Numbered from the stretch's first letter, positions 9,734-19,597 are shown. The stretch is 64,000 nt of DNA from Paenibacillus gyeongsangnamensis (GCF_027533625.1 NZ_JAQAGZ010000005.1:186001-250000), one strand, 5' to 3'. Translations and numbers: made by a program. Notes: generated by a model not told the origin, from the sequence alone.

Positions 9734-10558
9734 ATGCAGCTCAAAAACCGCGTTTCGTTGTTTAGCAATTATACGGTCATTACGATCGTCGGACTGCTGT
9801 TTCTTCTGCCGTTCCTTTATACGCTGTACACGTCTTTCGTTTCGATGCAGGATGTCAATAAATTAGCCGGCATATCCCACTGGAGTTTTAAGAATTACAA
9901 AATCTTTTTCACTAACGACGCCTATAACGTGCCTAAATGGCTTTTCAATACGGTAATCATGACGGGGATCGTCATTCTCGGCAACCTGATCATCAACCCG
10001 ATGGCCGGCTTTGCGCTGGCCAAGCTGGATTTTGCGGGAAGCAAGGTCATCTATTGGATCGTCGTCGCTACGATGATGGTGCCTTACCATATGATCCTAA
10101 TTCCTGTGTATGTGAATATGGCGCAGCTCGGCTGGCTGAATACGTTCGCTGGGCTGACGGTTCCGTTCCTGTATCAATGCATGTACATCTTCATGCTGCG
10201 GCAATTTTTCATCACGGTGCCGAATGAATTCATCGAAGCGGCAAGGCTGGACGGGCTGACGAAGATGGGCGCCTTCTGGCGCATCGTCTATCCGCTGGCC
10301 AAATCGTCGCTGATTACGATGTCGATTCTCGCTTTTGCCGGGACATGGAACAGCTACCTGATCCCGAGCACGCTAACCAATATTCCGGATATGTATGTGC
10401 TCGTGGTGGGTCTGAACAGCGTGAAGGACATGATGTTCGAGAATACGCCGCTCATTATGGCCGGGGTTGTGCTGACCACCCTGCCGATCCTGATCTTCTT
10501 CTTTTTCTTCCAGAGACAGTACATCGAGGGCATTTCCAGCTCCGGGGTCAAAGGATAA
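9734..10558 (+). CDS. sugar ABC transporter permease, MalG type
   Basis: 274 residues from ATG 9734, which lies five bases after the previous stop; reading further upstream would overlap the first permease deeply and is rejected. About six membrane helices are visible. The EAA loop is EFIEAARLDGLTKMGAFWRI and is followed by YPLAKSSL. The C-terminus FFFQRQYIEGISSSGVKG is the standard end of CUT1 MalG-type permeases. It pairs with the MalF-type permease directly upstream to import an oligosaccharide. Confidence 0.93.
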   Translation: MQLKNRVSLFSNYTVITIVGLLFLLPFLYTLYTSFVSMQDVNKLAGISHWSFKNYKIFFTNDAYNVPKWLFNTVIMTGIVILGNLIINPMAGFALAKLDFAGSKVIYWIVVATMMVPYHMILIPVYVNMAQLGWLNTFAGLTVPFLYQCMYIFMLRQFFITVPNEFIEAARLDGLTKMGAFWRIVYPLAKSSLITMSILAFAGTWNSYLIPSTLTNIPDMYVLVVGLNSVKDMMFENTPLIMAGVVLTTLPILIFFFFFQRQYIEGISSSGVKG

Positions 10559-10585
10559 ACCAAGCGAGGGCGAGGCGTTAGACAT

Positions 10586-12688
10586 ATGGATTACAGCGTA
10601 ATTAAAGAAGGAGACTTGTTCTTTCTTACGGACAAGCAAGGCGACGTCACCGGAAATAACGATCAAGGGCACGGATTATACACCAAGGATACGCGGTTCT
10701 TAAGCCGGATGGAGCTGTTCATCGACGGGGAGAAGCCGACGCTGCTGTCCTCTGCCGCGGACCGAAGCTACTTCGCTTCGATTCGGCTAATGAAGGACCG
10801 CAAGGATGAGGGAGCCATTGAGCTCCATAGAGAGCGGTTCATCTACGGCGGCGTCCTGTACGAGAGGGTAACGGTAACGAATTATTTCCCGAAAGCCGCG
10901 GCCTTTGAATTGGCCGCTTCCTTCGCGGCCGACTTCCAGGACATGTTCATCGTCCGGAAGTACCGGACGGGTGAGGTCGGGAAACTGCTTGGCTCGGAAG
11001 CCGGGGAACGTCAGCTGGCGATCCGTTACCAAGGGGCGGACAACCTGCTGCGGGAAACGCGGATCGGGTGGGACCTGGAAGAGACGGAAAGGGACGCGGA
11101 CGGCCATGTTCGTTTTGCGCTGTCGCTGGAGCCTAAAGAAACGAAGCGTATTTGCTTCTATATTGCTCCCGTGCTGGAAGGGCAGCCGCCGCTTATGTTC
11201 AGCTTCGAGGAAGGCCTCAAGCGGCTGGAAGCGTCCTATGCGGTATGGTCTCAAGAGACAACCCGCATCGCTTCCGATTCGGACGTGTTTAATGGGCTGT
11301 ACCGCCGCGGCGTGCAGGATTTGCGGATGCTGATGACCGACGTGGGCTACGGACATACGACGGTGGCCGGACTGCCGTGGTTTGCCGTTCCGTTCGGCCG
11401 GGACAGCCTGATCGCGTCCCTGTTCCTGCTCCCGCTGCAGCCGGAGCAGGCGAAGGGCACGTTGAGAACGCTCGCTGCGCATCAAGGAACGACGACCGAT
11501 GCATGGCGTGACGAGCAGCCGGGCAAAATCATGCACGAAATCCGCTTCGGCGAACTGGTGAATACGAAGCAGTCGCCGTTCGGACCTTATTACGGCTCGG
11601 TGGATGCGACGCCGTTATTCCTCGTCCTGATCGCCGAATATGTCCGCTGGACCGGCGATCTTGCACTGGTGGAGGAGCTGAAGCCGAATATCGTGCGCGC
11701 TCTGGAGTGGATCGATTCCGCCGCGGCAGCGGGATCGGGATTTTTAACTTATCACCAGGAAGCGGAGAAGGGCTTCCCGAACCAGGGATGGAAGGATTCG
11801 AGCAATTCCATCGTTCACGCCTCGGGTGGCTACGCGGCCTCGCCGATCGCCTTGTCCGAGGTGCAGGGCTACGTGTACCAGGCGAAGAACGGCTTGGCGT
11901 CCGTATTCGAGGCCATGGGCGAGAGCGGGCTTGCGTCTAAGCTGGCTAGGGAAGCCGAGGCGCTGCGCGCCCGGTTCGAGCAGGCGTTCTGGATGGAGGA
12001 AGAGCGGTTCTATGCCATCGCCTTGGATAGGGATGGGCGGAAGGTCCAATCCGTGACGTCGAATCCGGGACATCTGTTGATGTCCGGTCTGCCGGACGCT
12101 TCCCGCGCCGGGCACGTTGCGGAGCGGCTTGTCGCGGAAGACCTGTTCAGCGGCTACGGCATCCGCACGATGAGCACGAAGGCCGCGGGCTACTACCCGA
12201 TGAGCTATCACAACGGCAGCGTTTGGCCGCACGATAATGCGATGATTTTGCTGGGCTTAAGCCGGATGGGCTATAAGAAGGAGGCCGGCAAGGTGATCTC
12301 CAGCCTGCTGGAGGCTTCCCGCGCGTTCGAATATCAGCGGCTGCCCGAGCTGTTCTGCGGTCACGATTCGAGTCTGGGCCATCCCGTGCCGTATCCGACG
12401 ACCTGCTCGCCGCAGGCTTGGGCTGCAGGCACGTCGGTGGTTTTCTTGCAGGCTATGCTCGGTTTGCATCCGAATGCGCTCACCCGTGAGATCGCGATCG
12501 ATCCCTATTTGCCGGAAGGCATGGATGAGCTTGCGGCGGAGCGCATCCGGATCGGCTCCGGCTATCTGTCGCTCAAGGTAACCCGCGGCGTGGAGACCGG
12601 AAGCGGCTTCGAGGTACAGGTGCTGGAAAATACGACGGGCTTTGAATTGATTCATTCCTCCAAGGAAAGAGAGGCCTCCAAGGCATGA
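10586..12688 (+). CDS. glycogen-debranching/amylo-alpha-1,6-glucosidase family protein
   Basis: 700 residues, no signal peptide, so cytoplasmic. The N-terminal beta-sandwich (about 1-210) begins with VIKEGDLFFLTDKQGDV and has LYTKDTRFLSRMELFIDG, the signature of the glycogen-debranching N-terminal domain (PF14742). The rest is an (alpha/alpha)6 barrel of the GH63/amylo-glucosidase type, with GLPWFAVPFGRDSL, NQGWKDSSNSIVH, a late YHNGSVWPHDNAMI segment and ELFCGHD. It should hydrolyse alpha-glucosidic linkages of imported oligosaccharides. The gene begins 27 nt after the permease and overlaps the alpha-glucosidase gene by four bases, so it belongs to the transport operon. The exact linkage specificity is not readable. 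Confidence 0.85.
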   Translation: MDYSVIKEGDLFFLTDKQGDVTGNNDQGHGLYTKDTRFLSRMELFIDGEKPTLLSSAADRSYFASIRLMKDRKDEGAIELHRERFIYGGVLYERVTVTNYFPKAAAFELAASFAADFQDMFIVRKYRTGEVGKLLGSEAGERQLAIRYQGADNLLRETRIGWDLEETERDADGHVRFALSLEPKETKRICFYIAPVLEGQPPLMFSFEEGLKRLEASYAVWSQETTRIASDSDVFNGLYRRGVQDLRMLMTDVGYGHTTVAGLPWFAVPFGRDSLIASLFLLPLQPEQAKGTLRTLAAHQGTTTDAWRDEQPGKIMHEIRFGELVNTKQSPFGPYYGSVDATPLFLVLIAEYVRWTGDLALVEELKPNIVRALEWIDSAAAAGSGFLTYHQEAEKGFPNQGWKDSSNSIVHASGGYAASPIALSEVQGYVYQAKNGLASVFEAMGESGLASKLAREAEALRARFEQAFWMEEERFYAIALDRDGRKVQSVTSNPGHLLMSGLPDASRAGHVAERLVAEDLFSGYGIRTMSTKAAGYYPMSYHNGSVWPHDNAMILLGLSRMGYKKEAGKVISSLLEASRAFEYQRLPELFCGHDSSLGHPVPYPTTCSPQAWAAGTSVVFLQAMLGLHPNALTREIAIDPYLPEGMDELAAERIRIGSGYLSLKVTRGVETGSGFEVQVLENTTGFELIHSSKEREASKA

Positions 12689-14310
12689 AGGGCATAACGA
12701 AAGCATGGTGGAAAGAAGCGGTCGTCTATCAGGTATATTGGCGAAGCTTCTACGATACGGACGGGGACGGCTACGGAGATTTGGAGGGCGTAATCCGCAA
12801 GCTGGATTATATCCGCGAGCTGGGGGCCGACGTCATTTGGCTGAATCCGTGCTACGGCTCGCCGGACGTCGATAACGGGTACGATATTTCCGATTATCGT
12901 TCCGTGATGGCTAAAGCCGGGACGATGGAAACACTGGAAAGGCTGCTTCAAGAAGTCCACGCTCGCGGCATGAAGCTGATCATGGACCTGGTCGTCAATC
13001 ATACGTCCGATCGGCATCCCTGGTTTGAGGAATCCCGGTCGTCCAAGGAACATCCGAAGAGGGACTATTATATATGGCGCAAGGAGCCGAACAACTGGAG
13101 ATCGTATTTCACTCCTTCGACCTGGGAATACGATGAGCGTACAGGGGAATATTATTTCCATTCGTTTGCCGTTGAGCAGCCGGATTTAAATTGGGAGAAC
13201 CCGAAGGTCCGGGAAGAAATTTACGACATGATGCGGTTTTGGCTGGATAAGGGGATCGACGGCTTCCGGATGGATGTCATCAACCTGCTCGCCAAGCAAG
13301 CCGGCTTCCCCGATGCGGAGCATCCGGAGAACATCTCGTATTTGGGCAACAATCCGGGAATCCATGAATATTTGCAGGAAATGCACGATCAGGTGCTGAA
13401 GCATTACGATATTTTTACCGTAGGGGAAATTCCGTTCGTTACGCCCGAGGACGGGGTGCTTTACGTAGGAGAAGGCCGCAAGGAGCTTCATACGCTGTTC
13501 CATTTTGAAGTGTGCGACTATATGGCCCATTGGGATATGCCGAAATTTAAGGACATCCAGAAGCGGTGGTACGTAGGCATGTGGGGGAAAGGCTGGAATT
13601 CCCAGTTCTTAAACAACCACGACCATACGCGGCTCGTGACCCGCTTCGGCAATGACGGCCGTTACCGCGTGGAATCCGCTAAATGCTTCGCGACGCTGCT
13701 GCACACGCTGCCCGGAATGCCGTACGTGTATCAGGGCGAAGAGATCGGGATGACCGGCGTCCGCTTCGGTTCCATTGACGATTACAACGATATCGCGATG
13801 AAGAACAAGTACAAGGAAGAAGTAGCCAAAGGCAGAGATCCGGAGGAAGTATTCGAGAGCTTGCTCCATCTTTCCCGGGATAACTCAAGAACGCCCATGC
13901 AGTGGGACGGAACGGAGAATGCCGGGTTCAGCAGCGGCACCCCTTGGATCAAGGTCAATCCTAACTATAAAGAGATCAACGTATCCGAGGCGCTCGCCGA
14001 TCCGGATTCCGTGTTTTATTACTATAAGCGGCTCATTGAGCTTCGCAAGCACAATGAAGTGATGGTCTATGGAAGCTACGAGCCGATCCTGGAGAACGAC
14101 CTGCAGATTTATGCTTATTCCCGGGTATTGGGGGAAGAACAATGGCTCGTCGTCCTCAACATTTCGGACCGTCCGGCTGCATGTAATCTTCCAGTCTCGA
14201 TGTCTGGACGAGCGAGAGAAATGATTCTTACGAATGCTTCTGGACAGCCGCATGAAGGCGATGAGCTTCGGCTGAGTCCCTATGAAGCCAGAATTTATCG
14301 AATGAAATAA
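12685..14310 (+). CDS. GH13 alpha-glucosidase (oligo-1,6-glucosidase type)
   Basis: 541 residues beginning WWKEAVVYQVYWRSF. All GH13 motifs are present: DLVVNHTSDRHPWF, GFRMDVINLL with nucleophile Asp197, TVGEIPFV with acid/base Glu248, and FLNNHDHTR with Asp313. The B-domain and RTPMQWDG segment match the oligo-1,6-glucosidase/alpha-glucosidase subfamily. There is no signal peptide, so it acts in the cytoplasm on imported malto- or isomalto-oligosaccharides. Its start overlaps the previous stop by four bases. Val in the VVNH motif is common in alpha-1,6-active members, but specificity is an inference. Confidence 0.94.
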   Translation: MKGITKAWWKEAVVYQVYWRSFYDTDGDGYGDLEGVIRKLDYIRELGADVIWLNPCYGSPDVDNGYDISDYRSVMAKAGTMETLERLLQEVHARGMKLIMDLVVNHTSDRHPWFEESRSSKEHPKRDYYIWRKEPNNWRSYFTPSTWEYDERTGEYYFHSFAVEQPDLNWENPKVREEIYDMMRFWLDKGIDGFRMDVINLLAKQAGFPDAEHPENISYLGNNPGIHEYLQEMHDQVLKHYDIFTVGEIPFVTPEDGVLYVGEGRKELHTLFHFEVCDYMAHWDMPKFKDIQKRWYVGMWGKGWNSQFLNNHDHTRLVTRFGNDGRYRVESAKCFATLLHTLPGMPYVYQGEEIGMTGVRFGSIDDYNDIAMKNKYKEEVAKGRDPEEVFESLLHLSRDNSRTPMQWDGTENAGFSSGTPWIKVNPNYKEINVSEALADPDSVFYYYKRLIELRKHNEVMVYGSYEPILENDLQIYAYSRVLGEEQWLVVLNISDRPAACNLPVSMSGRAREMILTNASGQPHEGDELRLSPYEARIYRMK

Positions 14311-14315
14311 TAAGA

Positions 14316-14342
14316 GCCTGTCCGTTGAGGACAGGCTTTTTT
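14316..14342 (+). terminator. intrinsic terminator of the glucan operon
   Basis: GCCTGTCC / GGACAGGC with a GTTGA loop is followed by six T. A 101-bp repeat element starts two bases after the T tract. Confidence 0.92.
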
Positions 14343-14344
14343 GT

Positions 14345-14445
14345 TTGATAAGAATTTATAAGTTTTCGTAGCTTATAGCTTCGCATCAACCTTGGTAAAC
14401 GCGCTGCTCCTTGTAAGACAAGGGCGGCGTAGTCGTTTATCCTGG
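14345..14445 (+). repeat. 101-bp palindromic repeat element, copy 1
   Basis: One of five copies in the window, all exactly 101 bp. It begins TTGATAAGAATTTATAAG and ends CGTTTATCCTGG. Bases 1-45 fold as a hairpin closed by TTGAT/ATCAA with an inner ATAAG/CTTAT stem; bases 46-101 fold as a second hairpin around CTCCTTGT-AAG-ACAAGG with outer TAAACG/CGTTTA. This is the most diverged copy in the second hairpin (CTCC and GGGC instead of GTCC and GGAC). It starts two bases after the preceding terminator. Confidence 0.93.
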
Positions 14446-14709
14446 TTTTGAAAAATTGCCTTTTACAATAACTTTATTAGATTCTAAAGCGGATTTTACA
14501 AACCATCTGTATCATGGAACACGTTGGATTTTTGATAAAACTCGAAAGCCGGGTGAGAAAGTCAATGAACGGGAAGCATTGGAGACGAATGATCAGACGT
14601 CTCGGAAGAAATATAGCTTTGCCGCGGCTGGCGCTATCCGTTAAGCTGGCGGCTTAAGCAGCAGGTAGAGGTAATCCTTGACAAAAGAAAACAGTCGCCG
14701 TACAAAATG
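14446..14709. other. 264-bp spacer, no convincing gene
   Basis: Between the repeat and the next terminator there is a 62-codon frame with a TTG start at 14456, ending at 14644, without a ribosome binding site. Its translation (LDSKADFTNHLYHGTRWIFD...) matches nothing I recognise. It could be the relic of a gene. No promoter or RNA structure stands out. Confidence 0.4.
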
Positions 14710-14748
14710 AAAAAGCAGCCCATCCTTACTCGAGGATCGGCTGCTTTT
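14710..14748 (-). terminator. terminator of the AI-2E family gene (probably bidirectional)
   Basis: AGCAGCC and GGCTGCT flank a partly paired centre (CATCCTTACTCGAGGATC), with A runs on one side and T runs on the other, so it can end transcription in both directions. On the minus strand it lies about 45 bp after the stop of the 14793-15878 gene. Confidence 0.85.
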
Positions 14749-14792
14749 GACTTATTAACGTTGCCGGAGACGAACCCTGAATATACCAAGCC

Positions 14793-15878
14793 CTACTCCA
14801 CGAGCTCCTCCACCTTCTCCTCCAAGAACAGGCTGTACAACCTGGCGATCAGGATTTTGACCACCATATATAGCGGAATGGCGAGAATTACGCCGAGAAT
14901 GCCGGCGATATCGCCGGCAACAAGCAGGATGACGATGGTCGTGAGCGGATGGATATCGAGCCGCTTCCCGTAAATATGGGGCGCAAGTAAGGAACCCTCG
15001 ACCTGTTGGGCAATCAATACGACGACCAGCGACCACAGGACCATGCCAGGGGAATAGGCGAAGGCGACGATAAGTACCGGCACGGCGCCAAGGATCGGGC
15101 CGATATAAGGGATAAGGTTCAGTATCGTGGCCGCCACCGTAATCAGCAGGGAGAAGGGGAGTCCGATCAGCAGGAAGCCGATGAACATCATCACTCCCAG
15201 GAGAAGCGTAATGATTACGCGGCCGACGATGAAGCCGCTCAGCGCCGAATCGATGTCCGACATCACCTCCCGCCCGTCTTTACGGTACCGGCGGGGGACC
15301 AAGCGCAGGATGTAGGAGGGAAGCTGCTCGCCTTCCTTCAGCATGTAGTAGAGGATGATCGGTACGGTTGCCACAACAATTACAAAGTTCGTGACGAAGG
15401 AAATGACATGCGTTACATAATTTGAGGCGACCGTGATCCAATGGCTCAGGTAGTCCGACAACTGCTTCGAAAAATCTGTTCCGTTCGTCAGAAAGGCGGA
15501 GAACAAGCGGTTTTGCTGAAACCGCGTGAGCTGCTCCTGGAACGCCAGGATGAGCAGGGGAGCTCCTTCGATAAAGTTCTTCACTTGGAATTGCAGCGTC
15601 GGCCAGACGAGGGTAAGAAACAAAATGAGAACAGCCATGAGCACAAAGTAAATAAATAGGATCGCGAACGTCTTTTTCATCTGATTGGCGCATAGGTAGG
15701 CGACGAGCGGACGAAGCAAATAGTAGAGAAAGCCTGACAGGATGAAGGGAACGATCAGAATATGAAATATCAACAAGACGGGCTTGAAGAGAAAGCTCAC
15801 CTTGGATAAGAGCAGAAGGATGACAAGGATGCAAATGATCCCCAGACATGCTTTGAAAAATCGGGTCTGCGGCAGCAT
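14793..15878 (-). CDS. AI-2E family transporter (YtvI/PerM-like)
   Basis: 361 residues with about seven to eight membrane helices. The family core is visible: GEQLPSYILRLVPRRYR, then DIDSALSGFIVGRVIITLLLG near the middle and NLIPYIGPILGAVPV, QQVEGSLLAPHIYGKRLDIHPL and GILGVILAIPLYMV towards the end. AI-2E family members (PF01594) include a quorum-signal exporter and several Na+/H+ antiporters, so the transported species cannot be inferred. The gene stands alone between a terminator at its 3' side and a divergent TraX-family gene. Confidence 0.9.
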   Translation of the reverse strand: MLPQTRFFKACLGIICILVILLLLSKVSFLFKPVLLIFHILIVPFILSGFLYYLLRPLVAYLCANQMKKTFAILFIYFVLMAVLILFLTLVWPTLQFQVKNFIEGAPLLILAFQEQLTRFQQNRLFSAFLTNGTDFSKQLSDYLSHWITVASNYVTHVISFVTNFVIVVATVPIILYYMLKEGEQLPSYILRLVPRRYRKDGREVMSDIDSALSGFIVGRVIITLLLGVMMFIGFLLIGLPFSLLITVAATILNLIPYIGPILGAVPVLIVAFAYSPGMVLWSLVVVLIAQQVEGSLLAPHIYGKRLDIHPLTTIVILLVAGDIAGILGVILAIPLYMVVKILIARLYSLFLEEKVEELVE

Positions 15879-16105
15879 AACATCGACCCCTCCTTCCTAA
15901 GGGAGTAAATTCCGTTTATTTTTCGTATAAAAGGATCATCCCATGATTAACCGAGCAATACGGACTATAAACTAGCATCGACAAATCTATTAAAAATAAA
16001 CTCTACTTTTTGTGAAATCACAACAATTATTCTGGAAGTAACGGGATCGGCTTGATATGATAGGCTGAGCGGGTTGTATATCGATAGCTTTACAAGGAGG
16101 AGCCC

Positions 16106-16735
16106 ATGCAGCTGATCGCGATGCTGACCATGCTTATTGATCACGTAGGCGCCGTATTTTTCAAGGATCAACTGCTCTGGAGAATCATCGGGCGGATCGC
16201 CTTCCCCATCTATGCATATTGCATCGTGCTGGGGTACATGCACACGAGGAATTTAAAGCTTTATATGAGGCGCCTTTTCTTCATTGCGGCGGTATCTCAA
16301 ATTCCTTTCATGCTGGCCTTCGGCATCATGGGCGTGAATGCCGTAGGGACGCTGCTCGTCTGCATCGCGGTACTATATCTCATCGAGAACCGCAAGAAAA
16401 GCGTATGGATTCCTGTCGCCGCCGCCTCAGTCATTCTCATGGAGGTTCTGGATTTTGATTACGGCCTGTACGGCTTGCTGCTGGTGCTCATTTACAAATA
16501 CTCGAAAAGCCATACGATGGTGTTCAGTCACTTCGTATTGAACCTTCTATACTTGTTCCTCAAGGACTGGCTCATCGAAGGCTTCAGTCTGATTCCGACC
16601 CTGGTTATTGCTTACGTTCCGGCGCTGTACCGCCGGTTGGAGCACCGAAGCATACCGAGCTGGCTCTGGAGAAGCTTCTACCCCGCTCATCTCGCGGTCA
16701 TCGCCATTCTTGAGCTGCTTCTGACGGCGAAATAA
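16106..16735 (+). CDS. TraX-like integral membrane protein
   Basis: 209 residues, nearly all hydrophobic, with about seven to eight membrane helices. It begins LIAMLTMLIDHVGAVFF and contains GRIAFPIYAYCIVLGYMHTR and a C-terminal FYPAHL segment, the characteristic features of the TraX family (PF05857). TraX of plasmid F acetylates pilin, and the family is distantly related to acyltransferases, but chromosomal Firmicute members have no known substrate. AAGGAGG lies five bases before ATG 16106. It is a single-gene unit closed by a terminator and then repeat copy 2. Confidence 0.85.
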   Translation: MQLIAMLTMLIDHVGAVFFKDQLLWRIIGRIAFPIYAYCIVLGYMHTRNLKLYMRRLFFIAAVSQIPFMLAFGIMGVNAVGTLLVCIAVLYLIENRKKSVWIPVAAASVILMEVLDFDYGLYGLLLVLIYKYSKSHTMVFSHFVLNLLYLFLKDWLIEGFSLIPTLVIAYVPALYRRLEHRSIPSWLWRSFYPAHLAVIAILELLLTAK

Positions 16736-16753
16736 ATAAGTACGTTATCCATG

Positions 16754-16775
16754 AGCCGCTTGCTGAGCGGCTTTT
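16754..16775 (+). terminator. intrinsic terminator after TraX-like gene
   Basis: AGCCGCT / AGCGGCT with a TGCTG loop, followed by four T interrupted by G. A 101-bp repeat starts five bases after the T run. Confidence 0.8.
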
Positions 16776-16780
16776 GTTAG

Positions 16781-16881
16781 TTGATAAGAAGCTATAAGTT
16801 TTCGTAACTTATAGCTTCGCATCAACCTTGGTAAACGCGCTGGTCCTTGTAAGACAAGGACGGCGTAGCCGTTTATCCTGG
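16781..16881 (+). repeat. 101-bp palindromic repeat element, copy 2
   Basis: Same 101-bp unit as copy 1. Here the first hairpin is extended to a perfect 12-bp stem (AAGCTATAAGTT / AACTTATAGCTT) around TTCGT, because TT at positions 11-12 is replaced by GC. The second hairpin has the canonical GTCCTTGT-AAG-ACAAGGAC. It begins right after the terminator of the TraX-like gene and lies about 100 bp before the SEC-C gene. Confidence 0.94.
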
Positions 16882-16985
16882 ACCATTCACGATTCAGCCC
16901 CTAAGCAGCTGGAATTCATCGTTCAGTTAAAGCAGCGAGTTTAGAAGAAAAGATCATACCGTCGGCTAAATGAAAGGATGAGCTT

Positions 16986-18200
16986 ATGGACAAGCACTTT
17001 TCTAGAAATGAGAAGAACGCTCTGTTAAACGCCTTGAACAAAATGCAAGAAATGAGTCATACACTAAAGGCAAAGGAAGAGGAGAAGTGTTGGTCTGCGA
17101 TAGAAATCCCGCTGACGCTTGAGGCAGCGCTTGCCGTATTTACAAAGGATGAGCTGTCCGCTATTCGGTCGAGCTTAGCCATCCCGGGATTGAGCTCGCT
17201 TAAGAAGCAGGATTTGATTCACGCGTTGGTAGACAATGTGCCGACGGCAATTCCCTACTGCTTAAAACTGTTGGATCAAACCCGCTATGACCTCCTGAAG
17301 AAGCTTGCGAATCGAGGAGGACAAGGGCAACTTTCTGTGGAGCTGTACCACTTGAATTATTTTAAAAATCGAAGCCTTATCTTCTCAGGAACCTATAAAG
17401 GCAAGAAAACATTGGCGATTCCGCAGGAAGTGCAGCATGTATTTCAGGCGTTGGATACGCAGGACTACAAAGCCAGGATTCGCAGGAATACGGAGTGGAT
17501 CCTGCTTACGCAAGGGTTGCTATATTACTACGGCTCGTTGACGCTTAGCGAGCTGAACGACTTTATAAAGCAATACTCCGGCGAACATGTCATCATGAGT
17601 GAATATTTACAGGTTATGCAGGAGGCCCAAGACTACGAGGAGTTGGCTGAGGAGTGTAATTCAGGATACTCGTATATTACGGTCATGGATTCCGAGCGGG
17701 TGAAGAAAGAGCACAGGATGAGAAAAGAGCTGCCTTTCTATTCATTCTCCAAAGAGCAGCTGCTGCAAGCGGGCGACCCGGATTACGTGGAGCGAAATGC
17801 GAGCTACAGGGAATTTGTTCATTATATCGTTAATCATTATACGATTTCTCCGGAAGAGGCCGACGGCATCGTCGAGGACTGCGTATACGATATTCAGAAC
17901 GGCGATACGCCTTCCGAAGTGCTTGAGTACCTTCGGGAACAATTGGAGATCAATGACGTGAACACGGCACAAGTCATCCTGGATCACCTTGTGAAGCTCC
18001 ACAATAATACAAAGCAATGGTTCCTGAAGGGCTATTCTCCGAACGAGTTGTCTGCTTTAAGAAACCGCAGTACGGGTACTCCACCATTGCGGTCGGGTGC
18101 GGGAGAGTTCATCGATTTTACGACACGCACGAAAGTAGGCCGGAACGACCCTTGTCCTTGCGGCAGCGGCAAAAAGTTTAAGAAATGCTGCGGCCATTAG
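16986..18200 (+). CDS. SEC-C zinc-motif protein of unknown function
   Basis: 404 residues. The only recognisable domain is the last 20 residues, [18 protein letters not shown], a SEC-C metal-binding motif like the zinc-binding tail of SecA. Residues about 55-80 ([20 protein letters not shown]) resemble a SAP/Rho-N-like nucleic-acid-binding helix pair. The remaining 300 residues are charged and helical, with no family I recognise. AAAGGA precedes ATG 16986. The next gene begins just beyond its end, but the upstream repeat and terminator set it off as a new unit. A second, unrelated SEC-C protein is encoded at 46284-46943. Confidence 0.82.
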   Translation: MDKHFSRNEKNALLNALNKMQEMSHTLKAKEEEKCWSAIEIPLTLEAALAVFTKDELSAIRSSLAIPGLSSLKKQDLIHALVDNVPTAIPYCLKLLDQTRYDLLKKLANRGGQGQLSVELYHLNYFKNRSLIFSGTYKGKKTLAIPQEVQHVFQALDTQDYKARIRRNTEWILLTQGLLYYYGSLTLSELNDFIKQYSGEHVIMSEYLQVMQEAQDYEELAEECNSGYSYITVMDSERVKKEHRMRKELPFYSFSKEQLLQAGDPDYVERNASYREFVHYIVNHYTISPEEADGIVEDCVYDIQNGDTPSEVLEYLREQLEINDVNTAQVILDHLVKLHNNTKQWFLKGYSPNELSALRNRSTGTPPLRSGAGEFIDFTTRTKVGRNDPCPCGSGKKFKKCCGH

Positions 18201-18298
18201 CACCCTGCAAAAACAATTTACCTAAGCTAGGTTTTAAGTTACTATGGAGATATGTTCCTTTTGAAAAGGTTTACATTTTATTGCGGGAGGCGCCCGGA

Positions 18299-19459
18299 TT
18301 GAACGATTTGGATGTGCGGATCCGGCAGCTGACGGAGCGGCACCGGATTGCAGGATTGGCTGCCTCCGTTATCCGTAATGGGCACAAGGTCTGGAGCGGA
18401 GCTTACGGCTCAGCGAATCTGGATCGCCATATCCCGGTATCGGAGCATACTGTCTTCCGCATCGCCTCCATCTCCAAGACCGTGGTTGCCACGGCGCTCA
18501 TGCAGTTGGCGGAGCAGGGGCTGTGCGGCATCGATCAGGATGCGGGCGAGCTGCTCGGGCTGCCCCTCCGGAATCCCCGGTACCCTGAGCTTCCGGTTAC
18601 GCTGAAGATGCTGATGACGCATACCTCCGGACTGCAAGATGAATATGCGCGTTTCGTCGCCGATTCGCGCAGGGAGAATCCGCCGAGGCTGCGGCTTGCC
18701 GACCTGCTGCTGCCGGACGGGCCATACTATACGGACCGCCTCTGGGGCGAGGGGCCGCCGGGGGACCCGGGCCATTTTGAATACTCGAATCTTGGCGCGG
18801 TCCTTCTTGCGGCGGTTGTGGAGAAGCTGTCCGGCGAGCGCTTCGATCTCTACTGCCGGAAGCATCTGTTCGAGCCGCTCGGGATGCGGAATACTAGCTT
18901 CAATATCAGCGACTTTGAGCGGATGGAGGACATCGCCGTGCTGTACGAATACTCGGACGCCGAGCGGCGCTTTATCGTCGGCACCGATGATTTCCAGGGC
19001 CGGAGGCCTGAAGCGATCAATTACAGCGGCTATGTGCCGGGCACGAACGGAGCGCTGTTCAGTCCGCAGGGCGGGCTCCGTACGACGGTGAAGGACTTGA
19101 CGGGGTTCCTTAAGGCTCATGCGGGCGGAGGCGAGCTGGGGGGGACGCGCATCCTGAGGCGGGAGACGGCGGAGCGGATGCATGCCCCGCATTGGTCGGG
19201 GCACCGGGCCGAAGGCTTTTTTCGCCACAGCGGACTGCAGTTTCAGCTCACGGACGATCTCATCCCGGGACACCGGCTCGTAGGACATGCCGGCGACGCG
19301 TACGGCCTGCTCAGCGATATGTATTTCGAGCCGCAGGAACGGTGGGGGTTCGTTCTGATCATGAACGGCCTGGTCCGGCGCAAGGGACGTGGCGCGTTCT
19401 TCGAGGCGGAGGAGGAGCTGGCGGGACTGCTGTACGAGACATTTTTGCATACCCGATAA
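18299..19459 (+). CDS. serine hydrolase of the beta-lactamase class C/PBP family
   Basis: 386 residues from TTG 18299, chosen because GCGGGAGG lies eight bases upstream; a longer frame back to 18185 overlaps the SEC-C gene and has no such site. The beta-lactamase fold motifs are Ser57-Ile-Ser-Lys60 (nucleophile and base), HTSG, and EYSNLG (the YxN tyrosine). A C-terminal HAGDAYGL stands where the third H/KxG motif is expected. No clear signal peptide is seen, so it is probably cytoplasmic. Such proteins are esterases or D-amino-acid peptidases; the substrate is unknown. Confidence 0.87.
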   Translation: MNDLDVRIRQLTERHRIAGLAASVIRNGHKVWSGAYGSANLDRHIPVSEHTVFRIASISKTVVATALMQLAEQGLCGIDQDAGELLGLPLRNPRYPELPVTLKMLMTHTSGLQDEYARFVADSRRENPPRLRLADLLLPDGPYYTDRLWGEGPPGDPGHFEYSNLGAVLLAAVVEKLSGERFDLYCRKHLFEPLGMRNTSFNISDFERMEDIAVLYEYSDAERRFIVGTDDFQGRRPEAINYSGYVPGTNGALFSPQGGLRTTVKDLTGFLKAHAGGGELGGTRILRRETAERMHAPHWSGHRAEGFFRHSGLQFQLTDDLIPGHRLVGHAGDAYGLLSDMYFEPQERWGFVLIMNGLVRRKGRGAFFEAEEELAGLLYETFLHTR

Positions 19460-19597
19460 TTCGAATATTTACAACATGTAAATGTGATGTTAGACTATAT
19501 TACACCATTAGTATTTCAGCATCCGGCGGTCGTGGGAAGCTTCCCTTCCGACATCCCGAACGGAGCAAGTCTGAATGCTAATAAGGAGTGCAGCCGC

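Noticed and set aside
14456..14644. 62-codon protein after repeat copy 1
   Set aside because: TTG start, no ribosome binding site, no family; kept only as a possible relic in the spacer entry.
14793..15878. Calling the protein an autoinducer-2 exporter
   Set aside because: The AI-2E family is functionally mixed (signal export, Na+/H+ antiport), so only the family name is used.
16986..18200. Assigning the SEC-C protein to SecA
   Set aside because: Only the 20-residue zinc tail is shared; there are no helicase motifs.
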